Assembly: GCF_030159795.1 (NCBI RefSeq)
Contig: NZ_BSND01000005.1
Coordinates: 682,001-746,000 of the forward strand
Length of the DNA stretch: 64,000 nucleotides
Source: Methylophaga thalassica
GTDB taxonomy: Bacteria > Pseudomonadota > Gammaproteobacteria > Nitrosococcales > Methylophagaceae
Direction: 5' to 3'
The notes beneath the pieces were generated by a model, which worked only from the letters and a program-made list of their open reading frames with translations, ran no database searches and had not been told where the DNA came from. This document shows positions 50,475 to 61,374 of the stretch, piece by piece (position 1 is the first letter of the stretch; the number at the start of each line of letters is the position of its first letter). The translations under genes were made by a program, and so were the position numbers.

Positions 50475-52013
50475 ATGAGACTCAATCTTATTCTGGGTGA
50501 TCAACTTAACTGGGACAGTCTCATCTGGCAGGATATTGATCAGAAAAATGATATTTTCTGGATGGCCGAAATATCGCAAGCCTCACTGCAGCCGCCCTCC
50601 AATAAACAACGCAGCGTAGTGTTCCTGTCAGCCATGCGCCACTTTGCCGAAGACATACAGAAAAAACATTTTCAGTTGCTTTATTCCCCCATTACCGATG
50701 ATTTAAGCTCGTTCACTGATGCCCTCAAAAAAACCTTTACTGAACATAAGATAGATCGAGTTCGCTGCGTGCTCCCCGGTGATTACCTGGTGATGCAGGA
50801 AATTGAACACGCGGTTAAGCATCATCAGCTAGAGATAGACTGGTTAAAAGACGTACACTTTATCGCTAAACGGGGAGAATTCAGTCACTGGTTAAAACAA
50901 CGTAAAAAGCCCACTATGGAATACTGGTATCGTCATTTGCGAGAGTCACGCCAAATCTTGATAGATAATGGCAAACCACAGGGCGGCCAATGGAATTTTG
51001 ATAAATCAAACCGGCAAAGTTTTTCCAAACAAGGTCCCGATGTCATTAAGGAAAGTCCTAATTACGGCATTGATGAGATCACACAAGATGTCATCGATAC
51101 GATAAAAAAAGACTTCTCTCAATTGCCCGGCACTATCGATACTTTTAACTGGCCAGTGACCCGTCGCCAGGCCTTGATTCAACTACGGCATTTTATTGAT
51201 CATTACCTGCCTTTTTTTGGTGATTACCAGGATGCCATGTGGACTGAACAGCCTTTTTTGTATCATGCCCGACTCTCCGCCAGCCTGAACCTTAAATTAC
51301 TGCAACCGCAGGAAGTTATTGAGGCCGCTGAACAAGCCTATAAAAATAACAAAGCCCCGCTTAATGCCGTTGAAGGCTTTATTCGACAAATATTGGGTTG
51401 GCGTGAATATATTAGGGGGCTGTACTGGGCATATAGAAAAGACTGGCTTCAGTTTAATGCACTCAAGTCCGAGCGTGATTTACCCGATTTCTATTGGACA
51501 GCAGACACCGATATGCAGTGTTTGCATCAAGCCATAAAACAAGTGCTTGATCATGGTTATGGTCACCATATTCAAAGGCTAATGGTGACAGGTTTATTTG
51601 CCTTGCTATGGCAAGTTCATCCGAAACACATTCATCACTGGTACCTTGGCATGTATGTGGATGCGGTCAGTTGGGTCGAGGTGCCGAATACGATCGGTAT
51701 GAGCCAATATGCGGATGGCGGCATCGTTGGCAGTAAGCCTTATATTGCCAGTGGCGCTTATATCAACCGCATGTCGAATTATTGCCAGCATTGTCCGTTT
51801 GATCCGAAACAAGCTTCTGGTGATAAAGCCTGTCCTTTTACTACACTGTATTGGTATTTTATTGATCAACATAATGAGCTTATCAGCCATAACCCTCGGC
51901 TTGCGATGCAAGCGAAAAACTGGGCAAAAAAATCAAACAGCGAACAACAAGCCATCCGTGAACGGGCCGAATGGCTATTTCAACATCTCGATACAATGAA
52001 CAAGGAAGCCTAA
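50475..52013 (+). CDS. FeS-containing bacterial photolyase/cryptochrome (PhrB/CryB type)
   Basis: Flavoprotein of the FeS-BCP group, which repairs (6-4) photoproducts in some members. The 512-residue protein starts at the ATG 50475 (RLNLILGDQLN). Cys349, Cys437, Cys440 and Cys453 match the four Fe-S ligands of Agrobacterium PhrB to within one residue in numbering. WREYIRGLYW and VSWVEVPNTIGMSQYADGG are group motifs around the FAD and antenna. It follows the nuclease fusion by 5 bases and overlaps the next photolyase by one base. Confidence 0.9.
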   Translation: MRLNLILGDQLNWDSLIWQDIDQKNDIFWMAEISQASLQPPSNKQRSVVFLSAMRHFAEDIQKKHFQLLYSPITDDLSSFTDALKKTFTEHKIDRVRCVLPGDYLVMQEIEHAVKHHQLEIDWLKDVHFIAKRGEFSHWLKQRKKPTMEYWYRHLRESRQILIDNGKPQGGQWNFDKSNRQSFSKQGPDVIKESPNYGIDEITQDVIDTIKKDFSQLPGTIDTFNWPVTRRQALIQLRHFIDHYLPFFGDYQDAMWTEQPFLYHARLSASLNLKLLQPQEVIEAAEQAYKNNKAPLNAVEGFIRQILGWREYIRGLYWAYRKDWLQFNALKSERDLPDFYWTADTDMQCLHQAIKQVLDHGYGHHIQRLMVTGLFALLWQVHPKHIHHWYLGMYVDAVSWVEVPNTIGMSQYADGGIVGSKPYIASGAYINRMSNYCQHCPFDPKQASGDKACPFTTLYWYFIDQHNELISHNPRLAMQAKNWAKKSNSEQQAIRERAEWLFQHLDTMNKEA

Positions 52014-53404
52014 TGTCAGCATCACAATTAGTCTGGTTAAGAAATGATCTGCGTTTAGATGATAATCCAGCTATTGCACAGGCCCAGCAACTTGGCGATA
52101 TTCAGGTTCTTTTTATTGCCACCGCCAAACAATGGCGACAACATGATGAGTCTGATGCCAAATTAGGGCTAAAAGCGGCCTCGATCAATGATATTTGCCA
52201 GAATCTTGCCAAGAAAGGCATAGCGTTCACGTTGATAGAGGTTGATTATTTTGCTGATGTAGCAGACGCTTTACTGGCTTTTTGCCAGCAAAATAAAATT
52301 GAGGCGGTGTGGTTTCAGCAGGAAACAGCTTTGGATGAAAGCCGTCGGGATGAACAGGTCAGTCAGACATTATTAGAAAACCATATCGAATGCCATGCAC
52401 TAGAATCAGATTTACTGGTGCCGGTGCCGGTGCTTACTCAAAAGGAGGAACCTTATAAGGTATTTACCCCCTATTACCGAAGCTGGCGAACGCTTCTTGA
52501 AGACCGAGCCCGGCCACCTTATGACGAACCAGCCAAACAAGGTAAAGCTATTAAGGTAAAAAACATCAATCCTGACTGGGCTGGCAAATACCGTGACGAT
52601 TTATGGCTCGCTCAAGAAACTGAAATCCTGCAAAAGCTTCAACAGTTTTGTCAGAAAAAACTCAAAGCCTATCCGGATAAACGCGATTATCCGGCGATGC
52701 CAGCAACAAGTACTCTGTCACCTTATTTAACGCTGGGACGAATCGGTCCAAGACGGTTATTACATACCATTCAATATTATTGTGCAGAGCAGAACCTGCA
52801 TTGGCAGGATAATGACTGGTTAAGAGAGCTCGCCTGGCGCGACTTTTACCGGCAGTTACTGATCCACTTTCCTGAGTTAAATAAAGAAAAACCCTTCAAG
52901 CCAGAAACAGAAAATCTGGTGTGGAATGATAGTGAGTCAGCGTATAAGGCCTGGTGTGACGGCAACACGGGCTTTCCCATTGTCGATGCTGCCATGCGTC
53001 AATTAAATCAAACCGGCTGGATGCACAACCGTTTACGAATGATCGTCGCCAGCTTTTTAACCAAACTCTTATTTATTGACTGGCGTCAGGGCGAAAAATA
53101 TTTTATGCAAACCCTTATTGATGGTGAATTTGCGGCGAATAATGGGGGCTGGCAATGGAGTGCATCCACCGGCTGTGATGCGGCACCGTATTTCAGAGTC
53201 TTTAATCCTCAGCGACAATCAGAAAAATTTGATCCTGATGGTGAGTTTATCCGGCGGTTTGTACCGGAGCTAAAATCACTGTCTGCAAAACAGATACATT
53301 CGCCAACGTCAGCACAACGAAAAGAGTTTGGTTATCCAGAGCCCGTTGTGGATTACAAAAAAGCCCGACAAGAAGCGATATCAGCGTTTGATGCATTAAA
53401 GTAA
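52013..53404 (+). CDS. phrB: Class I deoxyribodipyrimidine photolyase
   Basis: Blue-light enzyme that splits cyclobutane pyrimidine dimers. The 463-residue protein has the N-terminal antenna domain (LVWLRNDLRLDDNPAI) and the FAD domain with WMHNRLRMIVASFLTK and GDEFAAN-like GEFAANNGGWQWSASTGCDAAPYFRVFNP, the class I signature. The ATG at 52013 overlaps the preceding stop (TAATG); a longer upstream frame lies in the previous gene. Confidence 0.95.
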   Translation: MSASQLVWLRNDLRLDDNPAIAQAQQLGDIQVLFIATAKQWRQHDESDAKLGLKAASINDICQNLAKKGIAFTLIEVDYFADVADALLAFCQQNKIEAVWFQQETALDESRRDEQVSQTLLENHIECHALESDLLVPVPVLTQKEEPYKVFTPYYRSWRTLLEDRARPPYDEPAKQGKAIKVKNINPDWAGKYRDDLWLAQETEILQKLQQFCQKKLKAYPDKRDYPAMPATSTLSPYLTLGRIGPRRLLHTIQYYCAEQNLHWQDNDWLRELAWRDFYRQLLIHFPELNKEKPFKPETENLVWNDSESAYKAWCDGNTGFPIVDAAMRQLNQTGWMHNRLRMIVASFLTKLLFIDWRQGEKYFMQTLIDGEFAANNGGWQWSASTGCDAAPYFRVFNPQRQSEKFDPDGEFIRRFVPELKSLSAKQIHSPTSAQRKEFGYPEPVVDYKKARQEAISAFDALK

Positions 53405-53462
53405 CGGCAAAACAATCACTCTAAGTATTTGATATTCGTTTGATTTAACATATGATTCGCTT

Positions 53463-54842
53463 ATGTTCTATGGTGAATCAGACGGTTATATTGATCCATC
53501 TCTGCCGAAGCTGGATCCAAAAGCACTAACCCAATTACAACAACAAGCGGCGAAGGATCTGGCAAAACGTACCATTCCTGGTGGTGTAATTGTATTGCTA
53601 GCCTTGCTTATTTCAGCGTATTACTCTCCCATCATTGATGATGCCCCGCTTTTTACCTACGTCTTATTCGCTTTTATGGGTATCGTTTTTTTATGTCGCT
53701 TGTATGTCGTGCTTTCATTCTTAAAACAACCGCAAGCACTGGATAAATGGCTAAAACAACTGTTTGCTGTCTTTTTTATTTCCGCGACCACATGGGGTAT
53801 CTATGTCGCGGTATGCCTTTATCTCTATCAAACCTTGTTTACCAATATGGTGATTCTGATGTTTACCATCGGGATTGGTGCGGGCGCATTAACCAGTTTA
53901 TTTATATGGAAACGTCTCGCTCAGATGTATTTGTGCATGATATTTCTGCCTATCATTTTGTCCACAGTGCTTAAATGGAACTTAAGCACCATCAGCATAT
54001 TGTTTGGGCTGGTTTCATATATGATTTTTTTGCTGCTACAGGCAACCCGTGCTAACGCAGAGTACTGGCAGTCACTCTATTTAACCAAAATTCTTCAGCA
54101 ACAAACTTCTGAGCTTATGATGGCAAAAGAACAGGCTGAAACAGCCAATCGTGCCAAAACAGAGTTTTTATCCAGCATGAGTCATGAGTTAAGGACCCCC
54201 CTTAACGCCATATTAGGCTTCACTCAACTACTCGCCACCGATCCTAAAATGCCGCTTCGTTCTCAGCAGGCTGAAAGTCTTGATCATATTATGGTAGCAA
54301 GCAAACACTTACTAACATTAGTCAATCAAGTGCTCGATCTGGCAAAAGTCGAAAGTGGCCATCTGGATTTGACGCTCAAGCCGACAAATATTGGTGCCAT
54401 CGTCGCCGATTGTATCTCGCTCGTAGACACACTGGCTAAGCAGAAGCAGATCAAGTTTGTGATCGCCGACGATCCGGCGGTATTTGTCTATGCTGATCCC
54501 ATGCGTTTAAAACAAATCCTAATCAATTTACTCAGTAATGCCATCAAATATAATCGTCAGGAAGGCCGTTTAATGCTCGAATACAAAAAGCAGGCGGATT
54601 CACTTCGTGTGCTGGTTATTGACACCGGGCCAGGTATTTCCCATGAAAATCAACGATTACTGTTTTCAAGTTTTTCTCGGTTGGGACAAGAAAATTCGAC
54701 CACTGAAGGCAGTGGTGTAGGCCTGGTCATCACCAAAAAACTCATTGAGGCAATGGGTGGACGAATTGGCTACCAAAGTAAAGAACAGCTTGGCTCGACC
54801 TTTTGGTTTGAACTCCCATTAGCAAGCAATGCCGAGTCCTGA
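53463..54842 (+). CDS. Membrane sensor histidine kinase
   Basis: Hybrid-type membrane sensor without a receiver. The 459 residues have about six N-terminal spans (residues 40-195), then HisKA with H-box [17 protein letters not shown] near residue 238, and HATPase with N-box [13 protein letters not shown]1 DTGPGIS and G2 [12 protein letters not shown]. No response regulator gene is next to it. It follows the photolyase by 58 bases on the same strand, so a link to light or stress is possible but unproven. The start is the ATG at 53463. Confidence 0.9.
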   Translation: MFYGESDGYIDPSLPKLDPKALTQLQQQAAKDLAKRTIPGGVIVLLALLISAYYSPIIDDAPLFTYVLFAFMGIVFLCRLYVVLSFLKQPQALDKWLKQLFAVFFISATTWGIYVAVCLYLYQTLFTNMVILMFTIGIGAGALTSLFIWKRLAQMYLCMIFLPIILSTVLKWNLSTISILFGLVSYMIFLLLQATRANAEYWQSLYLTKILQQQTSELMMAKEQAETANRAKTEFLSSMSHELRTPLNAILGFTQLLATDPKMPLRSQQAESLDHIMVASKHLLTLVNQVLDLAKVESGHLDLTLKPTNIGAIVADCISLVDTLAKQKQIKFVIADDPAVFVYADPMRLKQILINLLSNAIKYNRQEGRLMLEYKKQADSLRVLVIDTGPGISHENQRLLFSSFSRLGQENSTTEGSGVGLVITKKLIEAMGGRIGYQSKEQLGSTFWFELPLASNAES

Positions 54843-56780
54843 TCACTGCTTCAGCGCAACAACTAATAATTTCAGTTCTTCACTAATAGTTGTTAAGCCT
54901 TTTCCAGACTGACCAATACCCTCAATATGTTGATTCACATCAATGGAGCTTGATTTAATCTGCTCTGCAGCTCTGGCAATATCATCAACAGTCGCAGTTT
55001 GCTGTTGGGTGGCCACAGCAATCGATGAATTCATTTGTGTGATGTTATCCATTGCAGAAACAACGGGTGCCATGGCGAGATTTGCTTCGTCAGTCTGTGT
55101 CGCGCATCGTTTCGCAGCAGAACTCTGGCGGCCAATAATATTTGTCGCCTCAGCACCTGAACTGGTGAGTTGCTCAATGATGGCTTTGATTTCTTCTGTT
55201 GACTCCGTGGTTCTCGATGCTAGCAATCGAACTTCATCTGCCACAACGGCAAAACCTCTGCCATGCTCACCAGCTCTGGCGGCCTCAATAGCGGCATTTA
55301 ATGCCAATAAATTGGTTTGTTCTGCAACACTCTGAATCACTTCCAGTACAGAGTGAATATTTTGACTGTTTTGTTCCAAGCGATGAATAACCGCTTCTGC
55401 ATCGAGTAGATCCTTAGCTAACTGTTGCGTTGCGTTTGATGCTTCGCTGAGTTTATGCCGGGCAGAATGTGTTGCCTCGTTTGCTTGCATAACATGCTCT
55501 GATGCATCTGTTGCATTATTGGCGACCTCTTTAAAAGAGTATGACAACTGCATCACGGCAGTAGCCACTTGATCGGTACTATGCTGCTGTTGCTGTGTAA
55601 GAGTGGATGTCGCCTTTGATTCTTCTTGCAAAGATCGACTCGCATCAATCAATGTCTGAGCCTGGTGATCTAATTTATCTATCAAGTCGCCAAGATAGTG
55701 CTGAAGGTGAAGTGCTGCCTCGACCACTGAGTTGGTTTCAGCAAAAGCGAGTTCAGATGCCAGACTCTGCTGATAATGGCCATTGAGCATGGCTTTAAAA
55801 AAGGTATCGAGTTTAAGCAAAAACCGCATCAGACGACTCTGCATGACAAACTGCAGACAAAGGGCCGGAACAATAAAGAGTCCAGCAAATAAAATCATCC
55901 ATTGCAAACGCTGAGTGATATCAGCTTTTATCTGACCTATATGCGCTTCATACGTTGCCAGCCTTGCTTGAAACGCTAGCATTTTCTGGTTTAACGCTTC
56001 TCTACTGACTGTCACTTGCTGTTGCATAGCCAAAGTATTGTTAAGTTCTTTTTCGTAACGCTGAGTCAGACTTTGCAATGACGAGATACTGAGATCACCT
56101 AACTCATCAGGTTCTTCAGGTATTAATGCTTCTTCATCGACTTCTGTGTAGACGCCAAAACGCGGCATCGCTTTTAATTGATTAACGAGGCCAGCAAAAT
56201 GTTGATTTTCGTCTAATAAGCTTTTCTCAATCGCCTTATCCTGAGTCTCAAAATAACGTTGACGATAAAGTGAAATTTGATTCAGGCTATGCTCAAGCTC
56301 TACCAACACTTGAAGAAAATCAGCAATCTGTGATGCAGGGGGGGCTTCTGCTTTTTCCGCATATCGGTTCAAACTCAGCAAGTCACCGTTACGTTCGCGT
56401 TCATTATTCATCAATAAAGTTTGTGGATTAGCTGAGAGTTTGCCTGCAGAGCGCACCTGCTGCACTTCTGCTTGTAATGCGTCGATGCCTTCTTGAATCG
56501 CGCTATTATCTGACTCGCTTAACCAATCAAACGTCTTTGCTTTCATGGTATCGAGCTGATTTTCTGCATCCTGTAATAAATTAGCCTGTCCTGAAGCCAG
56601 GTAACGCTCAAGCAAAATCCGTGTATCTATGTCAAAGGCATTGCGATACTGCTTGAATTCCTGAGTAATTTGATAAGGTTTATCCAGTTGGTACCATCCC
56701 CATACGGCCACAGCAGATGACAGAATAAGTGCAAAAACAATAACAAAGGTAATCAGACGGGAAACAAACGATAACTTCAC
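54843..56780 (-). CDS. Methyl-accepting chemotaxis protein
   Basis: Chemoreceptor that controls CheA. The 645-residue protein has a first membrane span (about 9-29), a long helical periplasmic sensor (30-290), a second span (about 294-315), and a cytoplasmic signalling hairpin whose tip is [36 protein letters not shown]-rich region carries methylation sites. The ligand is unknown; the sensor is all-helical. Its stop abuts that of the histidine kinase on the other strand. No che genes are in the window. Confidence 0.93.
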   Translation of the reverse strand: MKLSFVSRLITFVIVFALILSSAVAVWGWYQLDKPYQITQEFKQYRNAFDIDTRILLERYLASGQANLLQDAENQLDTMKAKTFDWLSESDNSAIQEGIDALQAEVQQVRSAGKLSANPQTLLMNNERERNGDLLSLNRYAEKAEAPPASQIADFLQVLVELEHSLNQISLYRQRYFETQDKAIEKSLLDENQHFAGLVNQLKAMPRFGVYTEVDEEALIPEEPDELGDLSISSLQSLTQRYEKELNNTLAMQQQVTVSREALNQKMLAFQARLATYEAHIGQIKADITQRLQWMILFAGLFIVPALCLQFVMQSRLMRFLLKLDTFFKAMLNGHYQQSLASELAFAETNSVVEAALHLQHYLGDLIDKLDHQAQTLIDASRSLQEESKATSTLTQQQQHSTDQVATAVMQLSYSFKEVANNATDASEHVMQANEATHSARHKLSEASNATQQLAKDLLDAEAVIHRLEQNSQNIHSVLEVIQSVAEQTNLLALNAAIEAARAGEHGRGFAVVADEVRLLASRTTESTEEIKAIIEQLTSSGAEATNIIGRQSSAAKRCATQTDEANLAMAPVVSAMDNITQMNSSIAVATQQQTATVDDIARAAEQIKSSSIDVNQHIEGIGQSGKGLTTISEELKLLVVALKQ

Positions 56781-56834
56781 TTAACTTCTCAGCAGTCAAA
56801 AACGTGCTGAGTTTAAAGTGCTTCAATGACAGCT

Positions 56835-57905
56835 TTATGACACCTGATGCTGTTGTAACGCCCAGTCAATGTGTTCCTGCACCATATCTGACACCTGATT
56901 TGAGCGGCTCTGTAATGCCTCAATAACTGACTGGCTCGTTTTCGCATTCCCTAAAGCAACCGCAATATTTCGTAACCAGCAATCATAGCCAATTCGCCGT
57001 ATCGGACTCCCTTCCAGACGAGATAAAAAAGTGTGCTCTGACCACATAAACAGGTCAACAAGCTGAGGTGCATCTAAACCATCGCGGGGTAAATAGTCTG
57101 ATTCCGTGGTGGCCTGTGCATATTTGTTCCAGGGACAAATCAACTGGCAGTCATCACAGCCATAAATTCGATTGCCCATTAAAGGTCGAAACTCTTCAGG
57201 TATGGCGCCATGTAACTCAATCGTTAAATAAGAAATACAGCGACGCGCATCCAGTTCATATGGGGCAACAATGGCTTGCGTTGGACAGATATCAATACAA
57301 GCTGAACAACTGCCACAATGAGCAGAAACAGACTGCGTCGCCGGTAGCGGTAAATCGGTATAAATCTCGCCTAAAAAGAAGTAAGAACCGTGATCACGAT
57401 TAAGTACATTGGTATGTTTTCCTATCCAGCCGAGTCCAGCCTTTTCGGCAATGGCTTTTTCCATGACCGGCGCGCTATCTGTAAATACCCGATAGCCAAA
57501 CTCACCGACCTCTTTTTGAATATGCTCGGCCAGTTTTGCGAGACGTTTTCGCATCAATTTATGATAATCACGGCCAAGGGCATAACGTGATACAAACGCC
57601 TTTTCACTGTCATTAATCACCGACCACGGTTCGGCTGCTTGCCCTGGCCAATAATCCATTCTGACACTGATAACACTAAGTGTTCCCTCGACTAGCTGTG
57701 CTGGGTGTGTGCGCTTACTCCCATGCTTTTCCATAAAGGTCATCTCGCCATGAAAACCTTTTTCCAGCCAGTTCTGTAACTGCTTATCGGCTGCAGACAA
57801 GTCAAGATCACTGACGCCCAATGCCTGAAAACCAAGCGAGCGCGCCCAACGCTGCATACGCACAATAAAATCTTGCCAGTTGATATCACTGTTTTGTTTG
57901 TCCAT
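56835..57905 (-). CDS. queG: Epoxyqueuosine reductase QueG
   Basis: Cobalamin and 4Fe-4S enzyme that makes the last step of queuosine in tRNA. The 356-residue protein (start at 57905, MDKQNSD) has CGSCSACIDICPTQAI and CDDCQLICPWN, the two cluster motifs, and FTDSAPVMEKAIAEKAGLGWIGKH. Divergent from nnrD, as in many gammaproteobacteria. A start eight codons earlier (57929) is possible but would run into the divergent gene's leader. Confidence 0.93.
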   Translation of the reverse strand: MDKQNSDINWQDFIVRMQRWARSLGFQALGVSDLDLSAADKQLQNWLEKGFHGEMTFMEKHGSKRTHPAQLVEGTLSVISVRMDYWPGQAAEPWSVINDSEKAFVSRYALGRDYHKLMRKRLAKLAEHIQKEVGEFGYRVFTDSAPVMEKAIAEKAGLGWIGKHTNVLNRDHGSYFFLGEIYTDLPLPATQSVSAHCGSCSACIDICPTQAIVAPYELDARRCISYLTIELHGAIPEEFRPLMGNRIYGCDDCQLICPWNKYAQATTESDYLPRDGLDAPQLVDLFMWSEHTFLSRLEGSPIRRIGYDCWLRNIAVALGNAKTSQSVIEALQSRSNQVSDMVQEHIDWALQQHQVS

Positions 57906-57949
57906 GAACCTATTATAAGCTGTCAGCATTGAATGACAGGACTCATCTT

Positions 57950-59431
57950 ATGCACACACTGCCGGACAATTTATATACAGCAGCGCAAACCCGTGAAATT
58001 GATCGCAGCATCATTGAAGATCATCACATTAGCGGTAGCGAACTGATGTCGCGTGCGGCAAAAGCCGCTCTGGATATTTTGGTCAAAACCTGGCCTCGGA
58101 CCAAATACATCATCGTGCTGTGTGGTGCCGGTAATAATGGTGGTGATGGTTACGATCTCGCGCATCAAGCCATTAATCAGGGTTTCAATGTCGATGTTAT
58201 CGAACTGGGTAATCCCGATAAAATGAGTGAAGAAGCTTTGAAGGCCAGGCAAGGCTTTTTGAGCACGGGCCAACAAGCACAACCATTTAATGGTGACATC
58301 AAGGACGCTGACGTCCTCGTTGATGCCTTATTTGGTACAGGCTTGGATCGCCCGGTCACTGGAGAGTATGCAAAAGCGATTGAAGCCGTGAATGCTAAGA
58401 CCCACACTCCGGTGTTATCTATCGACATCCCTTCCGGTCTGAATGCGGATACTGGAAAGATTATGGGAGTAGCGGTTCAGGCTGATGTTACCGTTAGTTT
58501 TTTAGGCTTGAATCAGGGCTTGTTTACTGGGGATGGACCTAATCTATCTGGCTGCATTTATTTTAATGATTTGGATGCACCGGATACGGTATACGAAACA
58601 ATTCCTACTGCAACCAAACTGGCTCTGTTCGAACATTATCAGTCACTTCTAAGCCCGAGAGCACGCTCAGCCCATAAAGGAGACTTTGGGCATTTACTGG
58701 TTGTGGGTGGTAATCAGGGAATGTCAGGTGCAGCCAGGATTTGTGCAGAAGCTGGCGCGCGAACAGGGGCGGGGCTTATTAGCATTGCGACACATCCTGA
58801 ACATGCCAACTGGTTAAATATTGACCGCCCGGAGTTAATGGTTAAAGCCATTCATTCAGTTGATGACTTAACATCGCCATTAGCGAAAGCATCAGTGATA
58901 AGTTTTGGACCGGGACTGGGCCAAAATGCATGGTCTGAAACCTTATTTAACACACTTATCAATACAGATAAGCCGATGGTCATTGATGCTGATGCCTTAA
59001 ATTTATTAAGTCAGCATCCCCATAACAAGCCCAATTGGATACTCACGCCCCATCCAGGTGAAGCAGCCAGGTTACTCGGCACCAACAGCAGTGAGATAGA
59101 AGCCGATCGCTTTCAGGCAGTTAAACAAATTCAACAAAAATATGGCGGTGTGGTCGTGCTTAAAGGCGCCGGCACACTGATTTGTGATGGTCAAACAACG
59201 CTAGTCTCAACCGCGGGCAACCCAGGTATGGCAAGTGGTGGTATGGGAGATGCCTTGACCGGCATTATCGGCGGATTACTCGCGCAGAAAATGTCACTCT
59301 TTGACGCCGCCAGCCTTGGTGTCATACTTCACGGTATGGCAGCCGACAGAGCGGCTAAAGAACATGGAGAGCGAGGATTACTGGCATTAGACTTATTACC
59401 TCACCTCCGCCACCTGTTGAACTCAAAATAA
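57950..59431 (+). CDS. nnrD: Bifunctional NAD(P)H-hydrate epimerase and ADP-dependent dehydratase
   Basis: Repairs hydrated NAD(P)H. The N-terminal half (about residues 1-210) is the epimerase NnrE (CGAGNNGGDGYDLA), the C-terminal half (about 220-490) is the dehydratase NnrD (GNPGMASGGMGDALTGIIGG). Start ATG 57950 follows AGGA by 9 bases and gives 493 residues. tsaE follows by 9 bases. Confidence 0.93.
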   Translation: MHTLPDNLYTAAQTREIDRSIIEDHHISGSELMSRAAKAALDILVKTWPRTKYIIVLCGAGNNGGDGYDLAHQAINQGFNVDVIELGNPDKMSEEALKARQGFLSTGQQAQPFNGDIKDADVLVDALFGTGLDRPVTGEYAKAIEAVNAKTHTPVLSIDIPSGLNADTGKIMGVAVQADVTVSFLGLNQGLFTGDGPNLSGCIYFNDLDAPDTVYETIPTATKLALFEHYQSLLSPRARSAHKGDFGHLLVVGGNQGMSGAARICAEAGARTGAGLISIATHPEHANWLNIDRPELMVKAIHSVDDLTSPLAKASVISFGPGLGQNAWSETLFNTLINTDKPMVIDADALNLLSQHPHNKPNWILTPHPGEAARLLGTNSSEIEADRFQAVKQIQQKYGGVVVLKGAGTLICDGQTTLVSTAGNPGMASGGMGDALTGIIGGLLAQKMSLFDAASLGVILHGMAADRAAKEHGERGLLALDLLPHLRHLLNSK

Positions 59432-59440
59432 GAAAATAAC

Positions 59441-59896
59441 GTGCATAGATACCTCGACAACGAACAAGCTACGCTTGATTTAGGCAGAGAACTCGCCTTA
59501 GTTGCGCCTGCCCAGCTTTTTACTATCCATCTTGAAGGTGAACTCGGCGCCGGGAAAACCACCTTTACCCGCGGCTTTGTGCAGGCTTTAGGTCATCAGG
59601 GCAATGTCAAAAGCCCGACCTATACCCTGGTTGAGCATTATCAGCTCAATAACCGTGATATTTATCATTTTGATTTATACCGGCTGAGTGACCCAGGTGA
59701 ACTCGAGTTTATGGGCATCGATGACTATTTCCACACAAATGCCATTTCACTGATCGAGTGGGCTCAACGGGGTCAGGATTTTTTACCGCCACCCGATCTG
59801 ATGATTCAATTGACGTATCAATCCAAAGGAAGACAGGTCGATATTCAAGCGATGACAGCTTTGGGTGAAGAAGTCTGTGGAAAACTTCACAAATAG
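59441..59896 (+). CDS. tsaE: tRNA threonylcarbamoyladenosine ATPase TsaE
   Basis: P-loop ATPase that stimulates t6A synthesis by TsaBD. The 151-residue protein shows Walker A GELGAGKTTFTRGF near residue 33, SPTYTLVEHY near 62 and FDLYRL near 78. GTG at 59441 is the start; it gives the normal length. Order nnrD-tsaE-amiB-mutL is standard. Confidence 0.94.
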   Translation: MHRYLDNEQATLDLGRELALVAPAQLFTIHLEGELGAGKTTFTRGFVQALGHQGNVKSPTYTLVEHYQLNNRDIYHFDLYRLSDPGELEFMGIDDYFHTNAISLIEWAQRGQDFLPPPDLMIQLTYQSKGRQVDIQAMTALGEEVCGKLHK

Positions 59897-59994
59897 TTCA
59901 ACTTTCCTTTGTATCTCATTTATTTAGAAAGAAAACTTGATTTTAATTTTAAGCAAAGAGAAAATAACCCCCAAGTGATCATAAGGGTGTTGAG

Positions 59995-61341
59995 ATGGTC
60001 CGTCTCCTGCTAAGTTTTTTTCTACTATATGTTTCAGTGCCTGCTTTGGCTGATGCGATTCAAGGTCTTCGTGTATCTGCTGATAACCAGAGTGCCCGTT
60101 TAGTCTTTGATCTTGATAATAAAGTCAGCTACAAAGCGTTTACATTAGCTAATCCTGATCGTCTGGTCATCGATTTGAAAGGCTTTCAGCAACGCGACAA
60201 ATTAACCATACCATCGTTAATTAATACACCGATTAAAGCCGTGCGTTATGCCGCATATGATCAAAACACACTGCGCGTCGTCTTGGATTTAGCACATGAA
60301 GTGCAATATCAGGTTCAGTCCTTACCGCCACAAAAAGATTATCCGAACCGTTTAGTCGTCGATTTAAGCTATACAAACGCCCAGCTCAAACAATCCATTG
60401 CTGCAGTCAAAGATGAAGCGTTGAATAAGCCTGCTGCCACCGTGACAAATAAAGTTGAACAACAACAAAAAATCATTAAAACCAATAAAATTCTGCCGCG
60501 AAGGGACATCATTATTGCCATCGACCCCGGCCATGGCGGCCAGGATTCAGGCGCATTAGGTCCTCATGGCACCAAAGAAAAAGACGTTGTCCTGTCTATT
60601 GCCAAAAAGCTTGCCTACCTGGTGGATAAAGAACCGGGAATGCGTTCTTACCTGACACGAGACAGTGATGTATTTATCAGCTTAAGACAACGTATTCGTC
60701 GTGCCCGCGAAAATGGCGCCGATATGTTTATTTCTATCCATGCTGACGCCTTCACTAACCGCAATGCCAGAGGTTCTTCGGTTTATGTGCTATCCAGCCG
60801 CGGTGCCAGTAGTGAGGCTGCTCAAATCCTTGCTGACCGCGAGAATGCGGCTGACTTAGCAGGTGGGATCAGTCTGGAAGATAAAGACGATTTATTAGCG
60901 TCGGTGTTACTCGACCTTTCTCAAACGGCGAGTTTGGAAGGCAGTCTGGAAGTCGCTGAAACCGTATTATCCGGTCTAAAACGCGTAGGGCATGTACACA
61001 AAAAGCATGTAGAGTCCGCAGCCTTTGTGGTGCTCAAATCGCCTGATATCCCTTCTATTCTGGTTGAAACAGCGTTTATTTCTAATCCGGAAGAAGAGCA
61101 GAAACTGAAAAATGCTAACCATCAAAATAAACTGGCACATGCGATGATGGTCGGCATTCGTAATTATTTTCAAAAAAACCCCCTGCCAGGAACCAGTATG
61201 CCGCAGCAACATATTGTGAGCCGTGGTGATACTCTAAGCATGATTGCTCAGCGCTATCAGGTCAAAATGGCAGACATTAAATCAGTCAATAATCTGGCCT
61301 CATCCGAAATTCAAATTGGTGATGTGTTAAAAATCCCCTAA
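59995..61341 (+). CDS. amiB: N-acetylmuramoyl-L-alanine amidase with AMIN and LysM domains
   Basis: Periplasmic zinc amidase that splits daughter-cell peptidoglycan. The 448-residue protein has a signal peptide (1-19), an AMIN domain (about 25-118), the amidase_3 domain with zinc and catalytic residues in IDPGHGGQDSGALG, SIHADAF and VETAFISN (about 175-395), and a C-terminal LysM (about 402-447, HIVSRGDTLSMIAQRYQV). Divisome control by EnvC-like factors is known for the family. Confidence 0.95.
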   Translation: MVRLLLSFFLLYVSVPALADAIQGLRVSADNQSARLVFDLDNKVSYKAFTLANPDRLVIDLKGFQQRDKLTIPSLINTPIKAVRYAAYDQNTLRVVLDLAHEVQYQVQSLPPQKDYPNRLVVDLSYTNAQLKQSIAAVKDEALNKPAATVTNKVEQQQKIIKTNKILPRRDIIIAIDPGHGGQDSGALGPHGTKEKDVVLSIAKKLAYLVDKEPGMRSYLTRDSDVFISLRQRIRRARENGADMFISIHADAFTNRNARGSSVYVLSSRGASSEAAQILADRENAADLAGGISLEDKDDLLASVLLDLSQTASLEGSLEVAETVLSGLKRVGHVHKKHVESAAFVVLKSPDIPSILVETAFISNPEEEQKLKNANHQNKLAHAMMVGIRNYFQKNPLPGTSMPQQHIVSRGDTLSMIAQRYQVKMADIKSVNNLASSEIQIGDVLKIP

Positions 61342-61374
61342 ACCTCTTTGAATCCATACGTTAAACTCTAGCGT

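Noticed and set aside
54943-55335. 130-residue open frame on the + strand
   Set aside because: It is antisense to the conserved signalling tip of the chemoreceptor gene, with no family features or ribosome binding site.
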